DNA from: an uncultured Opitutales bacterium
GTDB lineage: Bacteria > Verrucomicrobiota > Verrucomicrobiia > Opitutales > Intestinicryptomonadaceae
NCBI GenBank assembly: GCA_944389215.1
Contig: CALXLN010000083.1
Span: 1 to 62,693 of the forward strand
Length of the DNA: 62,693 nucleotides
Direction: 5' to 3'
Below the pieces are notes generated by a model, which ran no database searches, was not told where the DNA came from, and saw only the letters and a list, made by a program, of their open reading frames with translations. Position numbers and translations under genes: made by a program. Positions 19,699-28,678 of the stretch are shown here, one piece after another (the stretch's first letter is position 1; each line of letters starts with the position of its first letter).

Positions 19699-21423
19699 AT
19701 GAAACAAGAAAAAACCGATTATATTCCAGACGATTTGACAAAACGCCCCGTAGAGGAAACGGTGCAGCCGATTCCCGAAGCCCAGTTGAATCTCGAAGCA
19801 AGGTTGCGCGCCAAGAAGCGCCCTCTCTTGGAAAAAATAATAAGACTGCTAAAACGCGAAGACGATCCATACCGCGAAATCGTCATAAATGTAGAGCCGT
19901 TTGAAAAGCGGATGGCGTTGCTTGTCGACGGCGTAATGCAGAAATTTGAAATAGAACGCGCCGGCGACGAAAGCATGGTCGGGGCAATTTTTAAGGGGAA
20001 AATACAAAATCTTGAACCCGGACTAAAGGCGGCTTTTGTTGACATCGGGCAGCCCAAGAACGCTTTTCTTCACTACTGGGATATCTTTCCGACCGCGGCA
20101 GACAATTCATACGAAATAGTGCGCGAAAACCGCAGCAAAGAGCAAAAGAAAAATGCCCAGAAATCTACCACAAAGGACATTCCCGAGCGCTTTCCCGTCG
20201 GCACGGAAATAATCGTGCAGATTACAAAAACGCAGATCGGCACCAAAGGCCCGCGCGTTACTACAAATATAGCCATTCCGGGACGCTATCTCGTCTTGAT
20301 GCCATATGCGGGCCAATGCGGAATTTCCCGCAAGATAGAAGACCGCAAGGAGCGCGATAGAATAAAGAAGATTTTGCGCTCTATGAAAATTCCGGAAGGA
20401 ATGGGAGTGATAGTCCGCACTGCCGGACAGGGCAAACGCTGGACTTATTTTGTGCGCGATTTGCACATGTTGCTGAATTGTTGGAAGCGCATACAGCAGC
20501 GCATAGAAACTGTTCCCGCGCCGGCTATGATTTACCAGGAACCCGACTTGGTTGAGCGCACAGTGCGCGACTTCCTAACCGAACAAACCGATAGAATCCT
20601 CATAGACAGCAAAGAAGACTATGACCGCATAATTCATTCCGTTTCGGAAATCTCTCGCCGCGCGCGCAGCAAAATCCAGTTGTTTAAGGAGAATATCCCG
20701 ATTTTTGAGCGCTATAATATCGAACGCCAGATAGCCCAGACTTTCCAGCGCAGAGTCGCACTGCCTTCAGGCGGAGAAATCGTAATCGACGAAACCGAAG
20801 CTCTTGTTGCAATAGACGTAAATACCGGCTCGCACAAGGGCAAGGACGCCGACGGCAAAGATTTTATCCTGAATGCGAATTTGGAGGCTGTTACCGAAGC
20901 GGCTCGGCAAGTCCGCCTGCGCAATCTTGGCGGTCTAGTGATATTGGATACAATCGACATGAAAAGCCGCAAGGACAGGCAGGCAGTATACAAGCGCCTC
21001 CGCGACGAGATGGAAAAAGACAAGGCAAAGAGCCAAGTGCTTCCAATATCGCAATTGGGCATAATGCAAATGACGCGCCAGCGCCACGCACAGAGCAACT
21101 CCAGCGGCATATACACAACGTGTCCGTATTGCGGCGGCAAAGGCATTGTGAAATCTGCCCGCACTATGAGCGCGGAAATTCAGCGCAAAATAGTGGCCGT
21201 ATGCAAAAGCATACGCGCAAACACCGGCAATACAGACGAGCTCGCACTTTTAATTCTCTTGCATCCCGACAATCTCCAGCGCTTGCAGACTGAAGATTAC
21301 GAGCATCTTCTCAATATGGAAAAGGTTTATAATATTCGCCTGACTTTTCGCGCGGATCCTTCTTACCACTTGGAAAATTTCAGGATTCAAGACGCAGATT
21401 CTGGGAAAATATTAAAAGCGTAA
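19699..21423 (+). CDS. rng: Ribonuclease E/G family endoribonuclease
   Basis: 574 residues, closer in length to RNase G than to full RNase E. It cleaves single-stranded AU-rich RNA and matures rRNA. A charged N-terminal extension of about 60 residues precedes the domain. An S1-type RNA-binding region follows ([21 protein letters not shown], interrupted by a charged insert near residues 135-155). The catalytic core contains AIDVNTGS and LDTIDMKS, which carry the two metal-binding aspartates. The zinc-link motif is CPYCGG near residue 475. There is no long disordered C-terminal scaffold. A terminator follows closely, ending the run of forward housekeeping genes. Confidence 0.92.
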   Translation: MKQEKTDYIPDDLTKRPVEETVQPIPEAQLNLEARLRAKKRPLLEKIIRLLKREDDPYREIVINVEPFEKRMALLVDGVMQKFEIERAGDESMVGAIFKGKIQNLEPGLKAAFVDIGQPKNAFLHYWDIFPTAADNSYEIVRENRSKEQKKNAQKSTTKDIPERFPVGTEIIVQITKTQIGTKGPRVTTNIAIPGRYLVLMPYAGQCGISRKIEDRKERDRIKKILRSMKIPEGMGVIVRTAGQGKRWTYFVRDLHMLLNCWKRIQQRIETVPAPAMIYQEPDLVERTVRDFLTEQTDRILIDSKEDYDRIIHSVSEISRRARSKIQLFKENIPIFERYNIERQIAQTFQRRVALPSGGEIVIDETEALVAIDVNTGSHKGKDADGKDFILNANLEAVTEAARQVRLRNLGGLVILDTIDMKSRKDRQAVYKRLRDEMEKDKAKSQVLPISQLGIMQMTRQRHAQSNSSGIYTTCPYCGGKGIVKSARTMSAEIQRKIVAVCKSIRANTGNTDELALLILLHPDNLQRLQTEDYEHLLNMEKVYNIRLTFRADPSYHLENFRIQDADSGKILKA

Positions 21424-21440
21424 TTTTATTTTTTTCAAAA

Positions 21441-21477
21441 AAACGCCGCGCAGGAATTCTAGCGCGGCGCTTTTATT
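21441..21477 (+). terminator. Rho-independent terminator after rng
   Basis: CGCCGCGC and GCGCGGCG form an eight-base GC stem around an 11-base loop, followed by CTTTTATTT; an A-run precedes it. Confidence 0.85.
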
Positions 21478-21522
21478 TATTATTAAAATATAGAAATCTT
21501 TCCTTCAGGTTTTTATTTCGTC

Positions 21523-21690
21523 CTAATGCAGTTTTTCAGTCTCCGCATAAATAAGCGCGCACAGTTGGTTGTTTTGCGCGGATGTGATTTCAACCGCGGG
21601 AGAGTTCCTATAAATATTAAAAATCTGCGCCGCAAATTCGGCGTTGGAAAAGTCGTTGGCGCAGGGTAAAGCCGGCGCTGATTTTGCAAT
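21523..21690 (-). pseudogene. Possible degraded C-terminal coding fragment
   Basis: On the reverse strand 55 codons are open before a TAG and have protein-like composition (…FSNAEFAAQIFNIYRNSP, then …NQLCALIYAETEKLH). There is no ATG, GTG or TTG in this stretch, and an in-frame TAA precedes it. It may be the tail of a decayed gene. I do not recognise a family. The rest of the 21478-21941 gap holds nothing I can identify. Confidence 0.25.
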
Positions 21691-21941
21691 TTATGCAAAA
21701 AGCGTATAGCAAGAATGCGTAGTGGCAAACGCACAGCGCTTCCGTCTATAGAAAATAAGCGCGGAAACCTGGCTAAATAAAAAGACAGTCGATAGCAGGC
21801 GAAAATGCGCAAAGAGCATCAGGGCGGCTGAATTTTCCGGAAGTTCCGCGCAGGAAAAATAGTTTCTCGCGAGGGCGGTTTGACTCTTTTGTATTTGGGT
21901 TTTACCTTGAATGGAATTCAGTTTTTATTAAGAAAATATAT

Positions 21942-23033
21942 ATGAGATTTAGAACTTTGCTTGCCATTGCGTTCCTTATTGTTTTTTCTTCAGGTTTTTC
22001 CTCCGCAGCTCCGGTGGAGAATTCCCGCGTGCAATGGATGAAGGGAAAATACGGCATAATGGTTCATTGGCTTTATCCGTATTACAAAGGCGATATCGAT
22101 AAAATAGTCGATGGTTTTGATATCGATGTTTTTATGCGCGATTTTGATTCTAGCGGCGCAGATTGGCTGATTTTTACAGTCGGGCAGAATGCAGGCGCAT
22201 ATTGCAGCCCAAATGGCGTTCTTGAAAAATATTGCGGAGATTCGCATACTCCCAAAAAACGCGACCTGCTTTTAGAGGTAGCTGCCAAGGTAAAGGAAAG
22301 GGGAAAGTATTTTATCGTATACGTTCCGTGTGAAGTTCGTGGGAACAAAAGCGTGCGCGAAGATTTGGCGTGGATTGACGATCCGGCAAATCCGAAAACG
22401 GAATTCCAAAAACGCTGGATTGAAGTTTTGCGCGAGTGGTCGCTTAGGCTCGGCAAACTATGCGACGGCTGGTGGGTTGACGGCTCGTATGAAGACATCG
22501 CCCCGCATTTAGATTGGGGGCAATGGCACAAGGCTTTGCGCGCTGGAAATCCGGAGTCCGTTGTAACGTTTAATCCCGGGCTCATGCAAAAAGGAAGAGC
22601 CGTTGTCCTACATCCGGACCACGATTATACTGCAGGGGAAGTTTCCTATCTCGTAGACGGAGAAATAGAAATTTCTTTTTCAAAAGGAGAAATCTCCACT
22701 GTATTCTTGCCTAAGAGCGCTTATTATACCCCGACGAAAACTTTATGGCATGCGCTAATTCCGATAGATTCGTTTTGGGCGGCGTATTCAAATTGGCCGG
22801 ACAGCTGGATGAGGCTTCCTAAACATTGGAAACCTTTCGATTCCCAGAAATTGCGCAAAGTCCGCCCTCCGTTGTATTCCGAGGATGAGCTGATTAAATT
22901 TGCGTCGGCCTTCTCCGGGCGGGGCGGGGCAGTTACTTTTAATATCGGCATATACGAAAACGGCAAGTTGTCGGACGAAAGCGTAAATCTCGTAAAGAAG
23001 GTAGGGGAACGCTTGCGTGGAAGCGCAAAATAG
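21942..23033 (+). CDS. Secreted GH29-like (alpha-L-fucosidase superfamily) protein
   Basis: 363 residues with a signal peptide (MRFRTLLAIAFLIVFSSGFSS). The mature start WMKGKYGIMVHWLYPYY resembles the GH29 opening, where a His binds the sugar. The block CDGWWVDGSY near residue 175 holds the aspartate in the position of the GH29 nucleophile. Later NWPDSWMRLPKHW and FSGRGGAVTFNIG match the end of the catalytic barrel. It is shorter than usual for GH29 and lacks a C-terminal sandwich domain, so it may be a catalytic-domain-only or divergent member. Fucosidase activity is inferred, not shown. Confidence 0.7.
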   Translation: MRFRTLLAIAFLIVFSSGFSSAAPVENSRVQWMKGKYGIMVHWLYPYYKGDIDKIVDGFDIDVFMRDFDSSGADWLIFTVGQNAGAYCSPNGVLEKYCGDSHTPKKRDLLLEVAAKVKERGKYFIVYVPCEVRGNKSVREDLAWIDDPANPKTEFQKRWIEVLREWSLRLGKLCDGWWVDGSYEDIAPHLDWGQWHKALRAGNPESVVTFNPGLMQKGRAVVLHPDHDYTAGEVSYLVDGEIEISFSKGEISTVFLPKSAYYTPTKTLWHALIPIDSFWAAYSNWPDSWMRLPKHWKPFDSQKLRKVRPPLYSEDELIKFASAFSGRGGAVTFNIGIYENGKLSDESVNLVKKVGERLRGSAK

Positions 23034-23385
23034 AACGCTAAAACTTGGTTGAAATATGCTTTGAAAATTTTCCTAAACCGTTTTTTCAGCTGCAAAAACA
23101 AGAAGATAATTTAAATGATTCTGCGGGCAAAAAGTTTTCCTGCAGAAAATGCAGCTTGCGCGGGAATTTATTCTTTCTCCAATATTGGAAAATGAAGCGT
23201 TTTTTATCTGTTCATCCAAAGCGCAAAGGAAATTTTTTTAGGCAGTTCTACAATAAAATTTGAAATTTAAATGCGAGGTTCATTCGGAGTCCTTTCAATG
23301 TTTGCCTGCAAAGGCGCGCCGAAATTTTTGCTTCAGAAAAAGTGCGCATTTAAAAAAGATGCGCTGCGCATTTTTTTGCTAACTT
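23034..23385. other. Convergent intergenic region
   Basis: 352 bases between the convergent GH29-like gene and the helicase gene. It is AT-rich, with no credible gene. It holds the two-way terminator described separately at its right end. Confidence 0.5.
23352..23378. terminator. Bidirectional terminator
   Basis: ATGCGC-T-GCGCAT (23359-23371) has an A-run on its left and seven T residues on its right, so it can end transcription both from the forward GH29-like gene and from the reverse helicase gene, whose stop is 8 bases away. Confidence 0.7.
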
Positions 23386-25494
23386 TTAGAAAACTTCGTA
23401 CAAGGACGGGTCTACGCCGTTTAAAAAACGGCTTTGTTCGCGCATTTCGTAGTCTCCGCCGCTTGTGGATACGCGCGGATAGGTTATGATTAGGCAATCC
23501 TTTGCGCGGGTTGCAGCCACGTAAAAAAGGCGTTCCTCTTCGTCGATGCCTCCATCTTCTATGCTGCGCTTTGTCGGAAACAGCCCGTCTGCGGCTCCTA
23601 TTACAAAGACTACCGGAAATTCCAGCCCTTTTGCCTGGTGCACAGTCATTAGGCGTACCCGCGCGGAATTTTCCATCGGCTTGCCTTCCGCCTCGGAGAT
23701 TTCGAGAGTGGCGTTTGCGAGAAATTCGTCAAAATCTTTGTATCGCGCGGCGTATTCAAGCAGAGCGTCGAAATCGTCCGCTCTTTCGCGCCAATCCTCG
23801 TAGACGGTTTTCATCGCGTCTTTATACCATCCGGTGCAGGCTTCTTTTACGATGTCTTTTATTTGGCAGTCTTTCACAATTTTTGTCTTTTCGGAATTGG
23901 GCTGTGTGGAGGTCCCGTCCAGCATAGAAGAGAAAAAGTCGCTTTGTACTGCTTTTGTGTGCGAAGAATTTTCGCCGCCGCTTTTTTGCGATGCGTCGGT
24001 TTCGGATTTTAACGAGAGGAGCATCTCTTCCAAAACAAGCAAATCTTGCGCCATTTGCCCGAAAATTTCCCTGGCGGCAGACGGAACTTTTGCCTCTGCT
24101 TTTTTGTCGGCGAGCGCCGCAATTGGGGAAATTTTTCTCTTTTGCGAAATTTCAATCGCGGCGGAGTAGATTTTTACTGCTGTCTTGCCGCCAACTTTAG
24201 GAAGAAAGTTTAAGAATCTTGTAAACGACACGCTGTCGCGCGGATTTGCGACAAATTTTATTTGAGCGATTACGTCTTTTATGTGCGCCTGTTCAAAAAA
24301 TTTTACGCCGCTTGTCATCACAAACGGAATGTTTTTATATTGCAGCTGCAGCTGCAAATCCATCGCCTGAAAGTGCGAGCGATATAAAACCGCGATATCG
24401 TCGAACCCGTATTTTCCGCCGTCTTCGATTTCCCGGATATAGTCGGCAACTTGTCTGCCCTGCGATATTCCGTCCATTGCGCGTATAACAATCGGCTTCA
24501 TTGAATTTCCGCGCGCCGACACCAGCTCTTTGCGGTAGTCTTCGTGGACGGGCATATTTTTTAGAAGTGCGTTTGCGAATTTAAGTATCTGCGGAGTGCT
24601 CCTGTAATTGCGCTCTATCTTATAAATGAGAGCCGCTGGATAGCGCTGGCGAAAGTTGCGGATGTTCTCGATTTCTGCGCCGCGCCATGAATATATGCAC
24701 TGGGCGTCGTCGCCGACTGCGCTGAGCTGCCCGCGGTCTGCGAGAAGGTCTATTATTTTCGATTGCAGCAAATTGGTATCTTGATATTCGTCGACTAAAA
24801 TATTTTTAAAACGCGCGCGGTATTTATCCAAGACTTCGGGGTTGTCCAAAAGCAGTTTGTGCCAAAGTTCGAGAAGGTCGTCGAAGTCGCACAAATTTTT
24901 CTCGCGCTTTTTTGAGTTGTACAATTCGGCTATTTCAGAAATTTGGTTTGCGGGCGTTTCAATCCAGTCGAATCTGTCGCGCATTGCAGATGCATATGAC
25001 GAACACGTGTTGCGGGCGTAGCTGATGATTTCCTTCAGAAGCTTCGGGCGGGGATTTTCCTTGTTGGAGAAAAAGCGCGGAAAATTTTCATCTACTGAGT
25101 CTTTTATCAATTTGTCCGAATCTTCGGAATCGATAATTGAAAAGTTTGGATTAAGCCCGATTTTTTCGCCTTCGATTCTCAAAAATTTATTCCCCACCGA
25201 GTGGAATGTTCCGCCCCAAAAGCGCCAGCTTTCGTATCCAGTGAGGTCGGATATGCGGGCGAGCATTTGGTTTGCCGCCTTGTTTGTGAACGTCAGCAGA
25301 AGAATATCGTGCGGGTCCAAGCCGCATTCTGAAATCAGCCAGGCAACTCTGTATGTCAGCGTGCGCGTCTTGCCAGAGCCGGCTCCGGCGAGCACCAATG
25401 CCGGGCGGTCGGCGGGCGAAGTAACTGCCGCGAATTGATCGGGGTTCAAATCGCCTTCGAAATTTATGTCGAGTTTTCGCGCTTCAGGAAACAT
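23386..25494 (-). CDS. UvrD/PcrA/Rep-type superfamily 1 DNA helicase
   Basis: 702 residues. It is an ATP-dependent 3'-5' DNA helicase for repair or replication restart. Motifs in order: Q-motif LNPDQFAAV, Walker A AGAGSGKTRTL, motif Ia TFTNKAA, motif II VDEYQDTN, motif III AVGDDAQCIYSWRGA, motif IV ERNYRST, motif V TVHQAKGLEFPVVFV, motif VI FYVAATRAKD. An acidic, Ser-rich insert near residues 500-540 interrupts the 2B region. It is somewhat shorter than typical UvrD and lacks the C-terminal RNA-polymerase-binding Tudor-like tail. uvrD, pcrA or rep cannot be distinguished here. It is the last gene of the reverse block. Confidence 0.92.
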   Translation of the reverse strand: MFPEARKLDINFEGDLNPDQFAAVTSPADRPALVLAGAGSGKTRTLTYRVAWLISECGLDPHDILLLTFTNKAANQMLARISDLTGYESWRFWGGTFHSVGNKFLRIEGEKIGLNPNFSIIDSEDSDKLIKDSVDENFPRFFSNKENPRPKLLKEIISYARNTCSSYASAMRDRFDWIETPANQISEIAELYNSKKREKNLCDFDDLLELWHKLLLDNPEVLDKYRARFKNILVDEYQDTNLLQSKIIDLLADRGQLSAVGDDAQCIYSWRGAEIENIRNFRQRYPAALIYKIERNYRSTPQILKFANALLKNMPVHEDYRKELVSARGNSMKPIVIRAMDGISQGRQVADYIREIEDGGKYGFDDIAVLYRSHFQAMDLQLQLQYKNIPFVMTSGVKFFEQAHIKDVIAQIKFVANPRDSVSFTRFLNFLPKVGGKTAVKIYSAAIEISQKRKISPIAALADKKAEAKVPSAAREIFGQMAQDLLVLEEMLLSLKSETDASQKSGGENSSHTKAVQSDFFSSMLDGTSTQPNSEKTKIVKDCQIKDIVKEACTGWYKDAMKTVYEDWRERADDFDALLEYAARYKDFDEFLANATLEISEAEGKPMENSARVRLMTVHQAKGLEFPVVFVIGAADGLFPTKRSIEDGGIDEEERLFYVAATRAKDCLIITYPRVSTSGGDYEMREQSRFLNGVDPSLYEVF

Positions 25495-25539
25495 TGCGGG
25501 TGCGAAGTTTTGAGCCTATCGGCGGTTTGCGCGCCCTGG

Positions 25540-25971
25540 TTAAAGCTTTGCGGCCCATTCCAAGGCGGCTAAATAGCCGTATGTTCCAAGCCCGGATATT
25601 TGGCCTTCGCACACGGGAGCCGTTATAGAATTATGGCGGAATTCCTCGCGCTTGTATATATTTGAAATGTGGACTTCGACAAATTTCATTCCGCTGCCGG
25701 CTATGCAGTCGCGGAGGGCGACGCTCGTATGAGTAAAAGCGCCGGGATTTATTATGCCATATTTTACGCCTGCGTCGGCGAATTCGTAAATCTTGTTGAT
25801 TATTTCCCCTTCAGAATTCGATTGGAATGCGTCTATTTCCACTCCGAGTTCGGAGGCGCGCTTTTTTAGAGAGTCGATGATGTCGGACAGCTTTGTTTTG
25901 CCGTATATTTCCGGTTCGCGGATTCCAAGGCGGTCGAGGTTTGGACCGTTGATTATGGCTATTTTTTTCAT
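25540..25971 (-). CDS. aroQ: Type II 3-dehydroquinate dehydratase
   Basis: 143 residues, the normal length. It dehydrates 3-dehydroquinate to 3-dehydroshikimate in aromatic amino-acid synthesis. Key features: INGPNLDRLGIREPEIYG at the start, with the lid arginine and catalytic tyrosine; QSNSEGEIINKIYE; the active-site NPGAFTHTSVALRD; and EVHISNIYKREEFRH with the catalytic His. It lies 45 bases upstream of the helicase gene and 68 bases downstream of folE2 on the same strand. Confidence 0.96.
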   Translation of the reverse strand: MKKIAIINGPNLDRLGIREPEIYGKTKLSDIIDSLKKRASELGVEIDAFQSNSEGEIINKIYEFADAGVKYGIINPGAFTHTSVALRDCIAGSGMKFVEVHISNIYKREEFRHNSITAPVCEGQISGLGTYGYLAALEWAAKL

Positions 25972-26039
25972 CGTTTTCTCCTAAATTTTGCGGCGTTCGC
26001 GCCTGTTGAACGAAATTACGCTAGATAATTTTATCCGCG

Positions 26040-26933
26040 CTAGCAAATTAAATCTCCGAAATTTGAAAAGTCGGCTTTAAATCCGCCGGGCCTGCCCTTG
26101 CAGATTACGCTTACGGCGTCGTGCGAGTGCAGGCTTTCCAAATGTATGCAGGCTATTTCAAAGTCTTTTATACGGGAGTCTGCGTTAAATTCTCCATAAA
26201 GAAGGCGCGCGGCGTCTTCTATAAATTTTACGTATGCTCCGTTTAATTCCGCAAAAGCCTGTTCGTCTTCGCGGCGAACCATTGTTTGCGTTTCCGTCTT
26301 GAGGGCTGCAAGGCACAATGCGTGCATGTCTTCTATCGGCACGTGCGCCGATTTCTCGATTTCCGCGCTTATGCGGGCCTTGCTGCGCTGGGAATGCGGC
26401 ACGCAATAGATATTGCGCGTTCTTCTGGCATGTTCGCTAAGCTCCGCCGAACATGGGCAGGCAGAGGAATATACAAAGTCGAAATGGATTGTCTTTCTAA
26501 AAATATCGAGGTCGTCGATATTGCCTTCGTAGGCGCACTTGTAGTATTGCCATGCTTTTAATCCGCTTCGCAGGCTGGTTTGGAGAATCGGATATTCAAA
26601 ATCTACGCGGATGCGGGCGCGGGATGTCTTGAGTTTTTCCTTCATCTTTGCGAGTATTTCCTCAAGAGTGTCGGGAGTGAATATTCTATCGGAGAACAGA
26701 TAGAATACCCTCATTATGCGCGACATATTTATTCCCTTGCAATCCGACGCCAATGATACTGTTGCCGTAACCGACGCTTGTAGCTCGCGGACTTCGCAGT
26801 CTTTTGTAAGAAATTTTAGCGGCAGCTTAAAGTTGTGCATCCCGACCTGCATAATCGGAACGTTTGCGCCGCGGATGGCGTTTTTGTCGGCGTTTTGAAC
26901 GTCGGGCAAGGAGGATTTGTATTCGTTGCTCAT
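26040..26933 (-). CDS. folE2: GTP cyclohydrolase FolE2 (type IB)
   Basis: 297 residues. It converts GTP to 7,8-dihydroneopterin triphosphate, the first step of folate and of 7-deazaguanine (queuosine) synthesis; type IB can use metals other than zinc. The ATG at 26933 is chosen because a perfect AGGAGG lies 8 bases upstream and the protein then begins at the conserved SSLPDVQ region. Upstream in-frame starts (27023, or TTG at 27068) would add an uncharacteristic tail. Family features: [24 protein letters not shown], and the cysteine-bearing [14 protein letters not shown]. queD and queE at 58.8-59.9 kb could use its product. Confidence 0.9.
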   Translation of the reverse strand: MSNEYKSSLPDVQNADKNAIRGANVPIMQVGMHNFKLPLKFLTKDCEVRELQASVTATVSLASDCKGINMSRIMRVFYLFSDRIFTPDTLEEILAKMKEKLKTSRARIRVDFEYPILQTSLRSGLKAWQYYKCAYEGNIDDLDIFRKTIHFDFVYSSACPCSAELSEHARRTRNIYCVPHSQRSKARISAEIEKSAHVPIEDMHALCLAALKTETQTMVRREDEQAFAELNGAYVKFIEDAARLLYGEFNADSRIKDFEIACIHLESLHSHDAVSVICKGRPGGFKADFSNFGDLIC

Positions 26934-26941
26934 TTTAAAAT

Positions 26942-26947
26942 CCTCCT
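26942..26947 (-). promoter_or_regulatory. Strong Shine-Dalgarno site deciding the folE2 start
   Basis: The reverse strand reads AGGAGG eight bases before the ATG at 26933. Most other genes in this window have weaker sites, so this one settles the start among three in-frame candidates. Confidence 0.75.
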
Positions 26948-27096
26948 CGTAACGCGACACAGGCGCGATTTGCTCCGCGTTTGCTCCGGAAATTTCGGAC
27001 TGTTGTTTCTTTATTTCGCTCATCTTTAAAAAAGCATTGTATAATCGCCAATTCGCGGTGTTAGGCAAGCATTTTTTGGCGTGTGAAAAGCTTGTG

Positions 27097-27867
27097 TTAT
27101 TTGCCGTCTGAGTTTGTCATTTCCTGTTTGCGCATGCCGCTTATAACGTACCAGATTATGCCTCCGGAAATAAGCGCGTATAGGTAGTCGGGCATGACTT
27201 CTGAAACCGCAAGCATAAGCAGAGCGTTGATTATTATAGGCGGGGTTATTGAAACCATTGCGATTTTCATGCACCTAGCCGCGCCTAGCGACGGCATAAG
27301 CGAGGCGGATAAGATTATGGCGGCTATTGAAAGCAATCCGGCGTATATTAAGTTCATTATAAACACCATTGAGAAGGCGACCGCAGGAATTACGACCCAT
27401 ACGACTTCATTTATCCCGGGCAAAAGGTCCAAAAGCTTTTCTCCATCGGGGTTCAAGTCGCCCATATCGCCGAATTTAAACGAAGTTTCCCTTCCGTTTT
27501 GGTAGGCGGTAAAGCGGTCGTTTTCAAAGGCGAACATTAGTCCGCTTAGCTTGTTGGCGTCGACATATTTTTCGGATACAACGGCGAACGGTTTGCCGTC
27601 TTTGGATTTCAGTTCTATATCAATCCCGTTGGGGGTTTTTATCTTGCCTGCTTTTATCTCGACGTTTTCGAGTTGATGCATTGCCGGTTTAAGGCTGTTT
27701 TCGTAGAAATGTTCAAACGCTTTCGACACCATAAGCGAAGTGCCTACGGATGAAATCAGCGTTATAATTATAAAATACAAAACCGCTTTCCACTTCCAGT
27801 TGTATGCGGCGTTTTTATAGGCGGATATCGAGCCGAACGATTTAAATATAGTAGAAATAATTTCCAT
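27097..27867 (-). CDS. DUF1189 family membrane protein
   Basis: 256 residues. One membrane segment near residues 28-50 ([20 protein letters not shown]), then an extracytoplasmic domain at about 55-155, then about four membrane segments at 160-245. This layout and the opening [21 protein letters not shown] match DUF1189. The function of the family is unknown. It lies 10 bases downstream of the pseudouridine synthase gene, so it is probably part of the maf to DUF1189 operon. Confidence 0.7.
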   Translation of the reverse strand: MEIISTIFKSFGSISAYKNAAYNWKWKAVLYFIIITLISSVGTSLMVSKAFEHFYENSLKPAMHQLENVEIKAGKIKTPNGIDIELKSKDGKPFAVVSEKYVDANKLSGLMFAFENDRFTAYQNGRETSFKFGDMGDLNPDGEKLLDLLPGINEVVWVVIPAVAFSMVFIMNLIYAGLLSIAAIILSASLMPSLGAARCMKIAMVSITPPIIINALLMLAVSEVMPDYLYALISGGIIWYVISGMRKQEMTNSDGK

Positions 27868-27877
27868 AAAAGTTTCT

Positions 27878-28678
27878 TTAGAATTGGTTGAAGCGCGGGT
27901 TGTCGTTTAATTTCAGAATGTTTTCGAAAATTTCCGGAGGCGGAACTTCGGCGCAAAAACATATTTGTTTATCGGCAATATTTATTTTTAATTCGGTTTT
28001 TGCGCAATGAAGAAAGAGCCTGTTAATTTTTGTGCGGGCGCGCACGAGCTTGTTTATTTTAAAGTTTCCATAAGTTGCGTCGCCAAGTATCGGCGCGGAA
28101 TGTTTTGCCGCTTGCACTCTCAACTGGTGGGTTAGCCCAGTTTGCGGCATAAGCTCCGCCAAAGTTAAGGCTGGAACGCCTTTGCCGGAGGCGACTACGC
28201 GGAAGTTCGTCATAGCTTTCATTCCGCCGGCGTTTTGCGAAGGCGCAGAGCGCACGAATCCGTTTTGGGAAGTTTCTTTCAAATAGTCTGTCCAAGTGCC
28301 TTTTTCGGATTTTAAATGCCCAATCAAAACGCTGATGTATGTCTTTAGCACGGACTTCTCCCTGAACGCTTTTTTTGCGGCGTCGGCAACTTCTTTTACG
28401 GCGGAAGCCATGACTATTCCGGAGGTCGGGGAATCCAATCTATTTATAAGGTATAAGTTTAGGACTTCTCCGCTTTCGTCTTTCCAAGAGTAGTATTCCC
28501 CTTTGAAATTATAGTCGGCGCGCACCATTGGCGGTTTTGCGCCGGAGTGTTCGCGTGGGTTGGGATGGGTTGCCCTGCCGGCTTTTTTGTTTATGGCAAT
28601 CAATCCGCAGCCGTCGAATTTTACGACTGAACATCCCGTAGAAAAGGGAATTTTTTCTATGTATTGGCTAATGTTCAT
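27878..28678 (-). CDS. RluA-family pseudouridine synthase
   Basis: 266 residues. It isomerises uridine to pseudouridine in rRNA or tRNA. The catalytic motif is LINRLDSPTSGIVM near residues 78-91, where the family usually has HRLD; the catalytic Asp is retained and only the preceding His is Asn. The second family motif is TGLTHQLRVQAAKHSAPILGD (family consensus TGRTHQIRVH). There is no N-terminal S4 domain. The start overlaps the upstream TonB-like stop as ATGA, so the genes are translationally coupled. The target nucleotide cannot be named. Confidence 0.85.
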   Translation of the reverse strand: MNISQYIEKIPFSTGCSVVKFDGCGLIAINKKAGRATHPNPREHSGAKPPMVRADYNFKGEYYSWKDESGEVLNLYLINRLDSPTSGIVMASAVKEVADAAKKAFREKSVLKTYISVLIGHLKSEKGTWTDYLKETSQNGFVRSAPSQNAGGMKAMTNFRVVASGKGVPALTLAELMPQTGLTHQLRVQAAKHSAPILGDATYGNFKINKLVRARTKINRLFLHCAKTELKINIADKQICFCAEVPPPEIFENILKLNDNPRFNQF

